This document shows, piece after piece, positions 12,388 to 27,605 of a DNA stretch of 64,000 nucleotides (the stretch's first letter is position 1; each line of letters opens with the position of its first letter). The position numbers and the translations under genes are program-made. Origin of the DNA: Gossypium raimondii (Eukaryota; Streptophyta; Magnoliopsida; Malvales; Malvaceae); assembly GCF_025698545.1 (NCBI RefSeq), contig NC_068570.1:58981924-59045923 (forward strand), read 5' to 3'. The notes under the pieces are model-generated. The model ran no database searches. It was given only the letters and a program-made list of their open reading frames with translations, and was not told the origin of the DNA.

Positions 12388-12799
12388 GGGTAAATTACAG
12401 CAATAGTCACTTTTATTTACCTCATATTATATTTTAGTTATTTATATTTAAAATATTACATTTTAGTCACTTACATTATTATTTTGTTATTAAGTGGTCA
12501 CTCCACCGTCAAACTTCGTTACTTCTCTAACGGTAGTCCTACGTGACAGTACAAATTGATTTTAAATGCCAACTGGCAACTACGATGTCCAATTGTTGGG
12601 ACAAAAAAAGGTTTTTAATTAAATAAATTTAATTTGAACTGCCACGTAGGACCGTCATTAGGGAGGTAAGAGAGTTTAATGATAAAGTGACCAATTCGTA
12701 ATAAAACGATAATATAAGTGACTAAGACATAATATTTTAAACTTAGGTGAATAAAATATAATCTGAAGCAAATAAAAATGACTGATTTATAGTTTACCC
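12388..12799. mobile_element. MULE-like TIR element (412 bp), diverged
   Basis: It begins gggtaaattacagcaatagtcac and ends in the inverted form, atgactgatttatagtttaccc. It also has the internal inverted blocks ttagtcacttacattat and ataagtgactaag that mark this family at 35690 and 42633. No clear 9-bp duplication is left. It ends about 200 bp before the second acyltransferase copy and so lies in or near its promoter. Confidence 0.7.
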
Positions 12800-13004
12800 A
12801 TAATGTAGTTATTGGCGGATGACCCGGCCGCACCAACAAACAGCAGAAATAGAGTCATTTTCGTAATTATTCACAAAATTTGGGTTACTTTTGTAAAAAA
12901 AACCCGAGAAGAGAACCTCGCCCTTGCTTAAGATAGACGGACACTTTCTGACTTTCCCTTCTGTCAGTTTTTCATCAACAGCTTTGCCTCTTACCAAAAC
13001 ATCA

Positions 13005-15282
<2,278 letters not shown>

Positions 15283-15761
15283 TTGTTTGTTCTCTCTATC
15301 AATATATGTATAAACCTATAAATCTTCTACTTATGTTTCTTTAACTAGAACTTTGTTTGAATCTTGTTCATTTGAAATTTAACATCTAAGCTGCCCTGGC
15401 TGACGGGTTTTTTTTATTGGTAATTATTATACTATACGTTGGTAATAGTAATAAGATTGATCACATAGCAATAACAAAGAAAAATAAAAATACACAGATT
15501 TTACGTGAAAAATTCTTATCGGGAAAAAAACCACAGGTAGAGGAGAAGAAATTCACTAATGTTGAAAAACAATAATGCAAGAGGTTTTTTTTACTACACA
15601 TTTTAACGATTAAACAACCTTTTTCATAATCAACATCTAATAGAAGATCGCCCTCACATATCCCCCAATTTTGTATTTTTATTTTATTTCTTTAACAAGT
15701 GAGTTACACCTCGAACTTTTCTGATCGGATCAAACATGATTCAGATCACACAACTCTAACA

Positions 15762-16095
15762 ATAATCCAAGCAGAGAAGGAGCAGGAGCTATAATACGGA
15801 ATGAGTAGAGGGCCTGGGTATTCATAATTTTAACTTTAACCTTCTGTGGTTGATACATTGACAAGCTAAAGCATTGAGAAGAAAATTAGCAACTTGTAAC
15901 AAATGAACCCAAAAAAATTGTCCATTCCAAACAGCATCATTTGCTATGTTCTTTTTACTGTTTCAGAGGTAAACAATGAAGGACGGAGAAATTAGTGCTA
16001 TATTAATACAAATTGAGCAAGAAGAAAACAAACACATCGTACAAGTAGACATAAATATATGATTCATAACATTTTTAACACAAAAAATGAATAAG
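15762..16095. other. Intergenic spacer
   Basis: No gene, RNA or clear repeat seen; AT-rich unique-looking sequence downstream of the duplication. Confidence 0.4.
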
Positions 16096-16473
16096 GATTG
16101 TATGAAACAGAGACGCCACATCATCTTATATTTTTTATCAATTATTTAATGTCATTTCGGTATCTTTTTTTCATGTCATTAACACATAATTTGGGTAATT
16201 TTTATAACTTAAACCTTAGACATTGGACCATGAACTCTAAACTCTAAAGCCCTTAACCCAGAACCTTGGATCTTGCATCCTGAACCCTAGGCTCAGGGTC
16301 CATGGTTTGGAGTCCAAGATTTAGGATTCAAGATCTAAAGTCTAGAGTCCAGAGTTTAGGGTCTAAGTTAAAAAAATTATTAAAATTATGTATCAATGAC
16401 ATAAAAATGCTAAAATAACATTAAATAATTGTAAGTGATACATAATGACGTGTCGTCTCTATTTCATACAATC
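16096..16473. mobile_element. Palindromic MITE with telomere-like interior
   Basis: The left end gattgtatgaaacagagacg is an inverted match to the right end cgtctctatttcatacaatc, and similarity runs tens of bases inward (caattatttaatgt against acattaaataattg). The centre (about 16200-16370) is a run of degenerate units such as gaaccctag, gtttaggg and agatttagg that read like scrambled telomere repeats in both orientations. No coding sequence. Confidence 0.75.
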
Positions 16474-16849
16474 ATTTCTCATTCTCAAAATATTAAATTT
16501 TAGTTTATTTTGATACTTTGTCTAACATGATTTTAGTCTATATACTTTAATTTTGAGACATCGAGGCCTTATATTATTTTATTTAAAAATCTTAATCATT
16601 CGTCTAATTTTGCAATTATAAAAATATAGAATAGTTCATAATGCACTTAATTGACATATTTTTATTATTTTATTTAATTAATTTTGGACATGTACTTTAT
16701 CTAATTTAAGACTTAATTGATCAATTTCTATTTTGGTACAATTGTTATGCAATGTGTCGAGAAATGTGAGGATACTTGAATTGCATAAAAGATTTAACAT
16801 GAGAACTTGAATTGGGGCGTGAAGGAAAAGGAGGCGCATTAGTGCACAC

Positions 16850-17393
16850 TAGATCTGATTATAGGCAGGTTATCCATCCAGGCCTGAAGGTCCGTTTAAA
16901 AAGTAAGAGGGTTTGAATAAAAATATAGACTCGAAAAAATAAATTTGAAAAAAAAAAGGGCTTGTTTTCTCAATGGGCAGAGCCTTGGGTGAGTTTTTTT
17001 TTTTCACTCAGACTTGGCCTAAATTAGTTGTTTTGCTACAATTTCGATATTATATTACTACTATTTTGTTTTTGTTATTTGAATATTGTATAAGTTTTAT
17101 TTTATTGTTAATTTTCTTATTATTTTAAAGGTATTTGCTTGCTAAGTTGTAACTATCTTAATATTATTTAAATATAATAAATTTTTTAATGTATTTTTAA
17201 TTTGTTAGGAAATATTTATTTTACTGTTTTTAGTGTAAAAGTTTATTTTATGTAAAAAATAATTTTAAAAAATTAATACAAACATGTCGGATTGGGCTAA
17301 GTTTAGCAATTATAATTTGGACTGGACTAGACTCAAAAAATAGATAAAAATTTTGTATCAATCCAGCCTAAACCGAGTCTATAATCAAGTCAA
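16850..17393. mobile_element. hAT-like non-autonomous element (544 bp)
   Basis: The flanks carry a perfect 8-bp direct repeat, gtgcacac (16842-16849 and 17394-17401), the hAT hallmark. The ends tagatctgattata and tataatcaagtcaa form short imperfect TIRs. The interior (gggcttgttttctcaatggg and onward) matches elements at 41973-42423 and 55757-56210. Confidence 0.8.
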
Positions 17394-17401
17394 GTGCACA
17401 C

Positions 17402-19133
17402 GCATCCCTCTAGCATTTATTTTTATTTTAGGTTTATTTATTTTGTTTTATATATAAATTAGACCATTAAAAAGGTGGGGAGGCACTTTGCGCATAAACC
17501 AAAAACCATTGTTGCTTCGTTTTTATGAAGTAATTTTATTTTAGGGGAGCGACTTTGCGCATAAAATTTCCATTTGTTTTTATTTTCTTTTTTCTTCTTT
17601 AATTTGAAGTAATTTGGTGGAGCTTTAGGCAGATTTTTTATTTGATTTTCGAGTACGGTGAGATTCGAATCTGCACTTATAAATTTTGATTTCGGTATTT
17701 ATTTAGGAGATAGATATCGATGTTTCATAAAATTATATTGACATAAATTAAAAAAGGATTTATTGATTCGTTTTTGATAAGCGTACAGTTGGAAGAACTA
17801 ATATTCGGTATATTGAAGAATACATTGGTGTGTCCGATGAAGTAGTTAGTTGGATTCGTTAAGGAAAATAGCAATTGAATATAAACGACCTACGTAGTTG
17901 GAGTTTCTAGTTTAATTTAGGCCCTTCTAGTTCACAATGCTACTGGAAAGCTAAATCGTTGACGCGCATTTTGTGGTTGTACGTTCAGTGAATGTTAGTT
18001 GTTGGGTGTTCCCGTAATTAATTTACACATGGAATGGTTGGCGGTCTAAGATATCCTCGATCACTAAAATCGACTTGTCGGTTGAAGGAGAAGACTTGCT
18101 ATCAATGATTAGTTCAAAACCAGAGTAAAAATTGAGCCTGAAGCTAGAATTTGTTCATATCAATTTATTCAATTTAATTTTGCTTCTATTTATTTTTATT
18201 GTTATTTTGATTTCAATTATTTTTATTAATTTTACTCTTATTAGATTTAAATTCTCCCTTTTTATTTCTACACAGTCGCCACATGTTGTGGCACGATACT
18301 TACCTGACATGCAATCTGGTTAAATCGAAATTATAATTTTAGATATCTTAATTTCTATGGGATCGATTCTACTCTCTATATTGTTATTTATTTATTGTTT
18401 AGGTGTAAAATAGTTTTTTAGTGAATTCATCACCCATCAATAATTTTCTCAATCCTCAATATTTACAATTTTATCAAATTGGTACTTACTTTTTAAAGGT
18501 ATACAGAAATTATAAAAAAATAGAAGTTTTTTTACATTTCCAATAAATCTTAAAATTAAATAATTTTATAAAGTCTCTATTTATAGGCATAAGAGTATAA
18601 ATGAAGTAGAGATCTACTTCTAATAATTATTAGAATTTAAAGTACATCAAAACTTATCTGGATGAACATCCATTAAATAATTTAATGAAAATTTTAATTT
18701 TTTAAATTTCAAAGCATTTTATTTTTAAAATTGCAAAATTTGAAGGAATTTTTATTGAAAATATAAAAACATTTAATTGTTTTAATAAATTTTAATGTAC
18801 TTTTAATTAGTAAGGACCAAATTGATAAAGATTATAAATGTTGAAGGCTAAAAGGTTATTTTATATTTTTATAATTGCAAATTTCAACAAAAGATTCAAT
18901 ATCTTTAGATTAAAATGGTACAAGGATTCAATCGCTCAAAATTAAAGTACTATGACTAAATTTTAACTTGTAATAGAACACAGGGACTTTTGAGAAATTT
19001 AAGCCTTCTTTTTTATTTCTCTTAAAATCCTCTGCAGTGCAGATTTTCACCTTCAATAATTAAATAAAAAATTCTCAATTCCACCATGGATTAACAAAAT
19101 TCGAGCTCCCCAAAAGGAAACATCAACAAAGCC
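17402..19133. other. Intergenic region upstream of the TAF12-like gene
   Basis: No gene seen. AT-rich, with scattered remnants of dispersed repeats (for example about 18810-18975, with caaggattcaatcgctcaaa and similar). It presumably holds the promoter and 5' UTR of the following gene; no specific element is identifiable. Confidence 0.4.
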
Positions 19134-22100
19134 ATGGCTGAAACTACTTCTTCAACATCATCCCCCAAGCATCTCCAGTCGCCAAATCCCTTGTTGATGG
19201 ACCCTTCATCATCGGTTCCGACACCGCCACCGCCATCGGCGGCGGCGTCAAATATTAACCCGACGCAGACGGCGACGCCGCTAACAGCCCCATCTCCGAC
19301 AACGACACCAACAACAAATCCCTCAATTGATCCCTCACTGCAAAATTTGCAGCAGCAGCAGCAAATCTCGCAAATTTCGTCTCCGCCTCTTTCAAATCTC
19401 GCCCAACAACAACAACAACAGCAAATCTTGCAACAACAAACGCAACAAGGTGTTGGGGGTTTATCAAATTTTCAAATGCAGCAAAGCCTTCAAAGATCAC
19501 CGTCTATTTCACGCATTAATCAACTCCAACAACAACAACAACAACAACAAAGCCAGCAGCAACAACAGCAACAGTCTCAATATGGCAACGTTTTAAGACA
19601 ACAAGCTGGGTTGTATGGGCAAATGAATTTTGGTGGGTCAGCTTCAATTCAAGCAAACCAACAACAAAATCAACAGATGGGCAATCCTAATTTATCAAGG
19701 TCAGCTTTGATTGGGCAAAGTGGTCATTTGCCTATGCTCGGTGGTGCAGCTGCCGCCGCCGCTGCTCAGTATAATTATCAGTCTCAGCTTTTAGCTTCGG
19801 TATGGAACTCTATGCCTATTTTTTTGTTTGATTTTAGTGTTTAGAAATTTGGAGTATAGATTTAATGTATTTGATTAGTTGTTGCTTTAGAAATCATCAT
19901 ATTCCTTCTGTTTGGAAATGAGGAGGCAATTTAAGATCATGTAATTGCAACTTTTATATTATGTTTGGGGACATGAATTTGAAGATCTTGATTTGGATGT
20001 TATTTGCTATGCATACATTATATATGAATTAATTGAGATTCAATATGATTATATATTTGAAAGGTATTAAAAACACGAATTTCAATTTTCCAGGTATCTA
20101 TAGGAATTTGAATTTCTTTACTATATAGACATCCGACAAATCAATGAATTTGAAAAACAATCATGAATGTTATATTTTTATGTGTTTATACAACTTCAGT
20201 ACTTTTGAAATCTAAATTCATCTTTTGAAATTCAAGTTCCCAAACATTATCTTACACATTTTGTGTGCAAGTTTTTCTTTGCACAACCTGTGTGCAATCT
20301 GCAATTTTTAGGTGTTATTTTGTTTCCTTTTAACCTTTTACCTTCCTGCAGTGTTGGGGGATTTGAAGATTGTTATGTGCATGTTTTAGTAAGTGATTTA
20401 AGCAAGTTAAATTTGTACTGGAGGTCTTGCTGTTAGCTAAAGTTGGCTAATTTGATGATTGCCTATGTTTCTTTTAATTCCAAAAGATAACCGTTACCTA
20501 GTAAACTTGTACTGGAGATCTTGCTGTTAGCTAAAGTTGGAATTATTGATGATTGCTGATGTTTTTTTTATCCAAAAGATTAAACGTTACGTAGTTGATG
20601 GTTTTTGTTGGCGTGTGCCTTAAAGTCAAATATAATTTGTGCTTTTGATTGCATTCCTTGCTTTTTGAAAGTAATAATTGCATTGTTTCTACCCCATAAG
20701 CACTTTAGAGTTACTAAGCGGTGTAATTTTTTCTGATATCCTTTCTTGCTACAAATCAATTTAAATCATGCTCTAGTTTTTGTCTTAAGTTATACGATAT
20801 TAATGGTTTCTTGAGATAGACCTAGTTTCATATTGAATTCATTGTAATTGTTTTCTTAACGGTAGTAATAACCTGTTCATTGCAGAACTGATTACTTTAT
20901 AGGGCTTGATAGATACCACTCCTTCCTCATTTCATATTTTAGATATAAATTTTCTTTTCTTAAAACGTCTGAGGTTTTCTATGCAGCCGAGGCAGAAAGC
21001 TGGGTTGGTACAAGGGTCTCAGTTTCATGCAGGAAATCCAACCGGGCAATCTTTGCATGGGATGCAGGCAATGGGGATGATGAATTTGAGCTCACATTTA
21101 AGGGCTAATGGAGCTCTTTATGCTCAACAGCAGATGAATCAGGGACAGATGAGGCAGCAGTTATCGCAACAAACTCAACTCACATCTCCTCAGGTATTTT
21201 CTTCTTTTTTCTCTTCTTTCAATGATGTATTGACCACTTTCCTCATGATGGACCTGTGAACTAAATGTTTTTTTCCTAGTTTCTCTTAGTTCTTCAATTT
21301 GAGAAATCATTTTCATCTGTAGGTGTGATTTGTCCAGTTTATCTATGGGTAGTGAAGTTCAATTTGCACTAATATAGAAGTTACTATATGTTTTATTGGA
21401 CTCCTTAAGCTATGATGCAATTTTGAGATTTCAATCTGCTGATGTTAAGTTCCTAGGAGTACAGCTTTTCTTCGTTTACTTCATGTTGCTCTTTATGTTT
21501 GGCGAACATTAGTTTACTATCCTTTGACTTATGCCTACTCAGACTAGATGAAGAAAAGTTTTAATTATTTAATCTTATAACGGAAGCTTTAAGCTGCACA
21601 TTCTTTTTGTAATATGTAAAGGATTAATACCTACACAGTGAAAAAGAAATCATGAATCTCTTTTGACACCACTGTGATAACAATTTTCTGGGTAAACTGG
21701 CTTAGGGAAACTGTTAAGTTTCACAGTACTCTATATACTAATAATTATGTTTAACTTCTCATGCAAACAATACTGTTCTTTTTGATCAAGCTGTTATAAC
21801 CTTGAAGGTTAATTGGATTTCCTGTGAGACATGCTCCCTCACCTTTAAAAAAATAATTACATGTGAGATATTCTTTGTATTTATGGAAGTCTACGGTTAG
21901 CACTATTTATCTGGATTTTGTCATATGCATTGTAAAATGTTATTTTAATGTATCAAATGACCATTGACTCCATGATCATTTAATATCTAGTCTGTTGGTG
22001 AAGACTTGGAAATTAGTAGCCAGATTTTGCAACAAGTAACTGTTCCTTTTGTTCAATAAACTATTTCATATTGCACATTGGCTGAAGTAGAATCTTGTGT

Positions 22101-24993
22101 AAAATGTTTTCACAACTTTTCCATTATTAGATAAGAGTTGACATGTTTATGAATGATTACACTTCTTCTGGTGCATTGTTATTGTATTGAATTCCTGCAA
22201 AATTGTTTTATTTGTAAATGTCCTAATTTCCTTTCACTATAGTGAGAAGAGATGCAAGACTTACCCATGGCATGCGATTTTTAGGTTCGTTAATAGAGTT
22301 AATGTAAAACCAAATATGTTATGTTTTCCCTTTAATTGAATTTTATTTCTCAACCTGTCTTCTTATGCCATTGCACCTTTAATGAAAATTTTATGGGGGT
22401 AGGCAATAATAAGAGATTTTTGTCATGTGGTTTGGTTGCTTGTTTTGAAATTATTTTGTGTGCACGATCTCATTATATGATATCCCCTCTGTAACTACAG
22501 GTTCAAAGCTTACAAAGAACATCATCTCAGGCATTTATAAACCCCCAGTTATCAGGGCTGGCTCAGAATGGACAACCGGGTATGATGCAGAACTCTCTCT
22601 TGCAGCAACAGTTGTTGAAGCAAATACCGTCAATATCTGGTCCAGGGTCAACTCCCTTCCGCCTTCAGAGGCAGTCACAAGTTCTCTTGCAACAGCAACT
22701 GCCTTTTTCTTCTCCTCAGTTGCAAAATTCTATGGGCTTGAATCCTCAACAATTGTCTCAGCTCGTACAACAACAATCACAAATGGGACATCCTCAAATG
22801 CAGCAGCCACAGCAACAACTACAGCAGCAGCTGCAACAACAACCTCAACAGCAATTACAACCACAACAATCACCATTGCATCAGCAACAACAGCAATCTC
22901 CGAGGATGCCCGGACCTGCAGGCCAGAAAACTCTCAGTTTAACTGGATCACAGCCCAATGCAACTGCATCTGGTACAACCACACCTGGGGGAAGTTCAAG
23001 CCAAGGAACTGAAGCGACCAATCAACTTCTCGGAAAAAGAAAGATACAAGATCTAGTTTCACAGGTTTTTCCAGCTTTTGACTATTTGTATTTCATTCTT
23101 TTCTATTAGTTTCCAATAATTTGCTTCCTTCTTTTGTTGTGGTATTCATTTTTTGCTTATGTCCAGGTTGATTCGCAAGGAAAGCTGGAACCAGAAGTTG
23201 AAGATCTACTTCTGGAGATTGCTGATGATTTCATAGACTCTGTAAGGCTCTGCTAAGCTATGAGTAAAGGCTTTACCATGTTGATATTGCCTTTCTCTGT
23301 TTGGGATTACAGATATGTGCATGTGCCGCTTGTACTTTTTAGTTTCTAGTGGTAATTAACCACATATCATAATATAAATAACCTTAACCTCTGAGATGTT
23401 ACAAATATAGATATGTTTAGCATTAGGGTACTCTTCATGTCAAATATAACTTGAATATTGCAGAATATTTTTAAAAAACTATGACATTCTTTCTGCAATA
23501 TTTTGTGCTTAGCCTGAAGAGAAATTGAATATTTTGGCCTCAAAGTTATTTGATTTTTATAACTATATTTTAGAGAGGGAAAAGAGTGTTTTAATTGCTT
23601 TAACCTAATAAAACTTCAAATTAGTGCTAGCTAGCCATTACTCGTAGCTTGCACAATTAAACAGTCCCTACCTACAGCTTCATTATCTTTCTTTCAGTCT
23701 TCTTATTTTTTAACTGTTTCCTTTCTGCTTCTGGAGACTTTCATTGGTATTTAAGTAATGGTTTTCTTGGTTTAAGGCTTATATCATTTTACTTGTTTTC
23801 AGGTGACTACATTTGCATGCAGTTTGGCAAAGCATCGGAAATCTTCAACATTAGAGTCCAAGGATATCTTGCTACATTTAGGTATGCAATTTACTAACTT
23901 GCATTTCTTTGGAAGAGTTAAATGTTAACTAAGGATACAACAGAACTAGATAAATTCTGTTACTCGTGTCATGGGCCGAGACCAAAGCTCCAGGCTTGTG
24001 TGGCTCTTGAATCCTTGAATTTACTCTTCACAGATTCAAGATCCACCTTCTGGGCATGGAACTATAATGGCCCCATATAGAATTTCTGAAACTGTAATTT
24101 ATGCATAATTTTTTTGCCTTCCAAGAGTTGCTTGTTATGCCCTTCCTATACTTTATATCTTATGTTAAATGATGTAGTACTTTACTGTAAATAGTGCGAG
24201 ATTGCAAAAAGTTTTGTGTTGTGCCTAAATAAGACTACCTTTCAGAGTTTCTTCTGTAATTTCTAAGTGAAGCTATGAAGCTGTAATGATGTTTAACGTG
24301 GGATTATGTACAGAGAAAAACTGGCGTTTGACTATTCCAGGATTTTCTAGCGAAGAGCGGAACCAAACAAGACCGGTAAGGATTTATGTTTATCATTTTT
24401 GAGATCTCACTGCATAAAATTTCTTAGAATCTTGACTTTACTGAATCTGATTTCAAATTTTTCAAGGTGATTCGTTTCCTTATTTAGGAACTCGTTTTGA
24501 CATATATGTGTGGTAGTCAAAATATTTTCTATTATCTTTCCATTTTACATTTTTATCAAATTTTCTAGCATTTCTTCTGATGTTATTAGCGTAAGCACCT
24601 TTTATTTGATATGGAAATCTTTGATTATTTGCTAAATAAGAAAGATTACAACTGATGAATTTGAATAATGTTTCTAAAACATGCAGTTATCGAGTGACCT
24701 CCACAAGAAGCGTCTTGAGATGGTGACTGAAATTTTCAGTACTAAAGTTTAACTATTCTCTTACTCTCCTTAAGCGATAAAACTTTTACTCATGCAAATT
24801 TCTTGATTAGATACGGGCACTGATGGAATCGTCACATCCCGAAATAAATGCAAATAATCCTAAAGAAATGATAAGACAAGGACTCGGCAACCCAGTTGGT
24901 GCAAACAATTTAATGAGACCTTCACCGAGTTCCGAGCAGTTGGTTTCACAAGCAGCTGGTTCACAAATGCTGCAGCAAATAACACGGTATTGA
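19134..24993 (+). CDS. TAF12B: TFIID subunit TAF12-like (TAF12b/EER4 type)
   Basis: Eight exons: 19134-19799, 20987-21193, 22501-23064, 23167-23241, 23803-23881, 24314-24375, 24687-24722 and 24811-24993, giving 623 aa. The N-terminal 475 or so residues are Gln-, Pro- and Ser-rich with many Q runs. Residues about 472-560 form the TAF12 histone fold ([10 protein letters not shown], then [17 protein letters not shown], then [20 protein letters not shown] and NWRLTIPGF). TAF12 pairs with TAF4 through this fold in TFIID and, in yeast and animals, with ADA1 in SAGA. Arabidopsis EER4/CKH1 of this type affects ethylene and cytokinin responses. All introns are GT-AG; the exon 5/6 junction splits the Glu codon of HLEKNW. 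The second frame over 22458-23012 is a shadow of the Q-rich exon. The symbol rests on family similarity; TAF12 has paralogues in plants. Confidence 0.93.
20407..20594. repeat. Two imperfect ~94-bp tandem units in TAF12 intron 1
   Basis: The block ttgtactggaggtcttgctg recurs 94 bp later with one change, followed in both units by ttagctaaagttgg, gatgattgc and ccaaaaga. An old local duplication within the intron. Confidence 0.8.
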
Positions 24994-25076
24994 TGGAAAG
25001 AAGTTGCCATTCATAATTTGCACCCGGATTCCTTGTTTATGGCTACATTGTAGGTGAGCAACATGATTCACTTTTG

Positions 25077-25210
25077 TGTCTCTCTTTCATTTATCACCAT
25101 GCAGTTTATTACTATGTACTTGGACTTAGGTGTGAGGGTAGGATGTCTCTCTTTCATTTATCACCATGCAGTTTATTACTATGTACTTGGACTTAGGTGT
25201 GAGGGTAGGA
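25077..25210. repeat. Perfect 67-bp tandem duplication after TAF12
   Basis: Bases 25077-25143 and 25144-25210 read as identical. They start 84 bp after the TAF12 stop, so probably within its 3' UTR. The identity suggests a very recent duplication or an assembly artefact. Confidence 0.9.
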
Positions 25211-26814
25211 TACAGTCATGCAGTTATGCGTACGATATGGGGATATTTAGTTTCGCCAAGGTTATTTCTTTGTTTTTGGAGGGTCATATCTCCATGCCAA
25301 TGTCCAGAAATATGTTGGACAGAGATATTTCAAGAAAAATAAAGAGTCAGAACAGCATAACTTTATTATCTACTTATCTATGCTGTATCTTGATCTTATA
25401 GGATCCGAAATAGCTTGACATTCTGTGCATTATTGGATTATAATCCAAGGGAAAAAAAGAAATCCGACATGCATTATCCATTTTCAAAGATGGAATATAA
25501 ATTGTTTCTTCACAGAGAAACCATTCCAACCTGGATTAAGCATTAGTAGTTGTCTTTTAGTCTAATGAGCCAGGTAGAGATTACATGCTAACTTTCTCTT
25601 ATGATTTAAGTTGTATTTGATACCCAAACATTCTTTCCTTAAATCTCATTGGTACATTCTTCCACTCATTTTTCCCAAAACTTTGGTACTACTTATATGG
25701 ACCCTTTATTTAGTTTCAGTCATTTTTTGGTTTAATAATATGTTACTTTAATCTAAAATACGAATCATTTTTCTTAAAATCTTGTTCGGCTGCTAGTTTC
25801 CATGTTTCTGTGACTCTTGAAGTTCCCTTGCCCGACGCATAAATACAGGGATATGACCTATAAGGGTCTTCTAAATACATGGAAAAACTTGGAAAATTAA
25901 CCCGATACATCGTTCAATGCTGTTGTTTGTTCTTTTGGCATTCATCCAATATAAGCTTTCATTCTAATTCAATTGCCTCCTTTGCAGGTTTTATATAGTA
26001 ACTGAAGTTTAAGCTCTAATGGATTGACAAAAAGCTGTAATTACCTGGTAAGTATCATAAGACATTGAACTATTGAAAAATGATTTTACACCATTTTAGA
26101 CCTTTTAATTTATCATTTTCCTATTCATGATTTATATTGTAAGTGTATTTTATGAATGGAGTCTATAAAAGCGAGTCTGTTCCCCGGTTTAAGCTTATTG
26201 TCCTTGGTCGCATATAGAGATCCACGTCATATTTTTCGTTATTTTTTTATTTTATTTTTATTTTTAGAAATATATATATATTTTTCCTGATCCCTCATTT
26301 GTATTTTAGGCATAAACTACTAGGCTGTCAAAGCACATTGTTTCAGTGATATTAAATTTCTTTTCACTGAATGTTTGTTCATCATTGTTTGATGTTAACC
26401 TTACTGGTTAATAGACCAAACATTTTTCTTCTGGCTTAAATGCAAAAGTGGCCCTCAAATTATACTGTTAAGTGAGATTTAAATTACTAATCTCATCTTA
26501 TTTTATTTTGAAACACGAAACCAGCTAATAAGAATGTGACATGTGGTACATTCTTATTGGATATCGTATTTTTGTGTTATATAGTTTCTTTATTTCGGTG
26601 GTATCAGTTTTTCTTGTGATTTTGGGAAAATATATAAAAAAATTTATACTAATATTTATTTCTTTATAATTAAATTTAAATAAACACTTTTAAATTATTC
26701 AATAAATGCAAAATACAGAGTTTACAAAAAAAAAATGTTGTGAGTAGTGTGTATTCATTAAACGATTGTTGAGTTGCTCAGTTTTGTAGGTTTGGTCGGT
26801 AAAAGTTCTATAAA
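25211..26814. other. 3' flank of TAF12 and intergenic DNA
   Basis: No gene recognised. The open frame at about 25054-25401 mostly spans the tandem duplication and has no recognisable domain. The rest is AT-rich with no clear element. Confidence 0.4.
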
Positions 26815-27605
26815 AGCTAGTATTATATTTTGAATTGCATTTTAGTCTCATTATTGAAAAAGTGGATATATTATTATATTAGTCCTTGTACGATACTTGA
26901 GTGAGTAAAAGAGTTTTCCTGTTAAAATTTGGTGTTTATATTTTTAAGGTATAATAACAAATTTAACCATTAATTTTACACATATTTTGTTCGATCCTAC
27001 TCTTCCATTGGAAGTAAATTAAAAAAATTAAACTAACAGAGCTAAAAATAAAAATGTCTTGATAACAAATTAAAAAAAAGTTTAGCCTTTTTAAATTTTA
27101 AAAATTTTAAATAAAGTTTATAGAAATATTTATAAGAATTTTATAATTTAAAATTTTTATTAAAAAGTAACAATACCAAAACATTAAGATCTAATGGTTA
27201 TAAAATTTTTAAAAGAATTTTATCTCTATTCCTATTCCTTTTGGGGTTGGCATTGTTATTTAATTTTAAATTTATTTATAAATTTTGTTTATATTTTATA
27301 TGATTTTTAAATAATTTTAAATTTTAAATGGGTTTAATTGGATTTTTAAAATTTGTTATTAAGGTCTTTTGACCTTTTAACCCTATTTGTTTGAAAATTT
27401 TTAATTTACTTCCAATAAAAGAGTAGAGTCAAATTGATTAAAGGTGTAAAAGTTGAGGTTAAATTTGTTATTATATTTTATATTTATACACCAATTTTTA
27501 ATGGAGGGGCTCTTTTTCTCATTCATGTAACGTTTAAGGGTTAATTTGCATATTTTTTAGTAGAGGGGCCAAAATATAATTTAGGATATAGTAGAGGGGT
27601 TTTGT
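26815..27605. repeat. Long foldback element (about 0.8 kb)
   Basis: Two arms pair over most of their length: ataataacaaatttaacc near 26950 against ggttaaatttgttattat near 27458, and ttggaagtaaattaaaaa near 27010 against ttaatttacttccaataa near 27400. The interior is very AT-rich and partly self-complementary. One arm recurs near 63490-63660. Boundaries are approximate and no target duplication was identified. Confidence 0.75.

Noticed and set aside
12924-13004. Upstream in-frame extension of HCT-like copy 2
   Set aside because: No counterpart in copy 1 or in the family; BAHD proteins start at the MDVSVKRW-like block.
22458-23012. 184-residue frame rich in Ala/Thr over TAF12 exon 3
   Set aside because: A shadow of the Q-rich coding frame: CAA/CAG repeats read in another frame. 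The TAF12 frame gives the conserved protein.
25054-25401. 115-residue frame after TAF12
   Set aside because: Half of it is the perfect 67-bp duplication read twice; no domain and no splice context.
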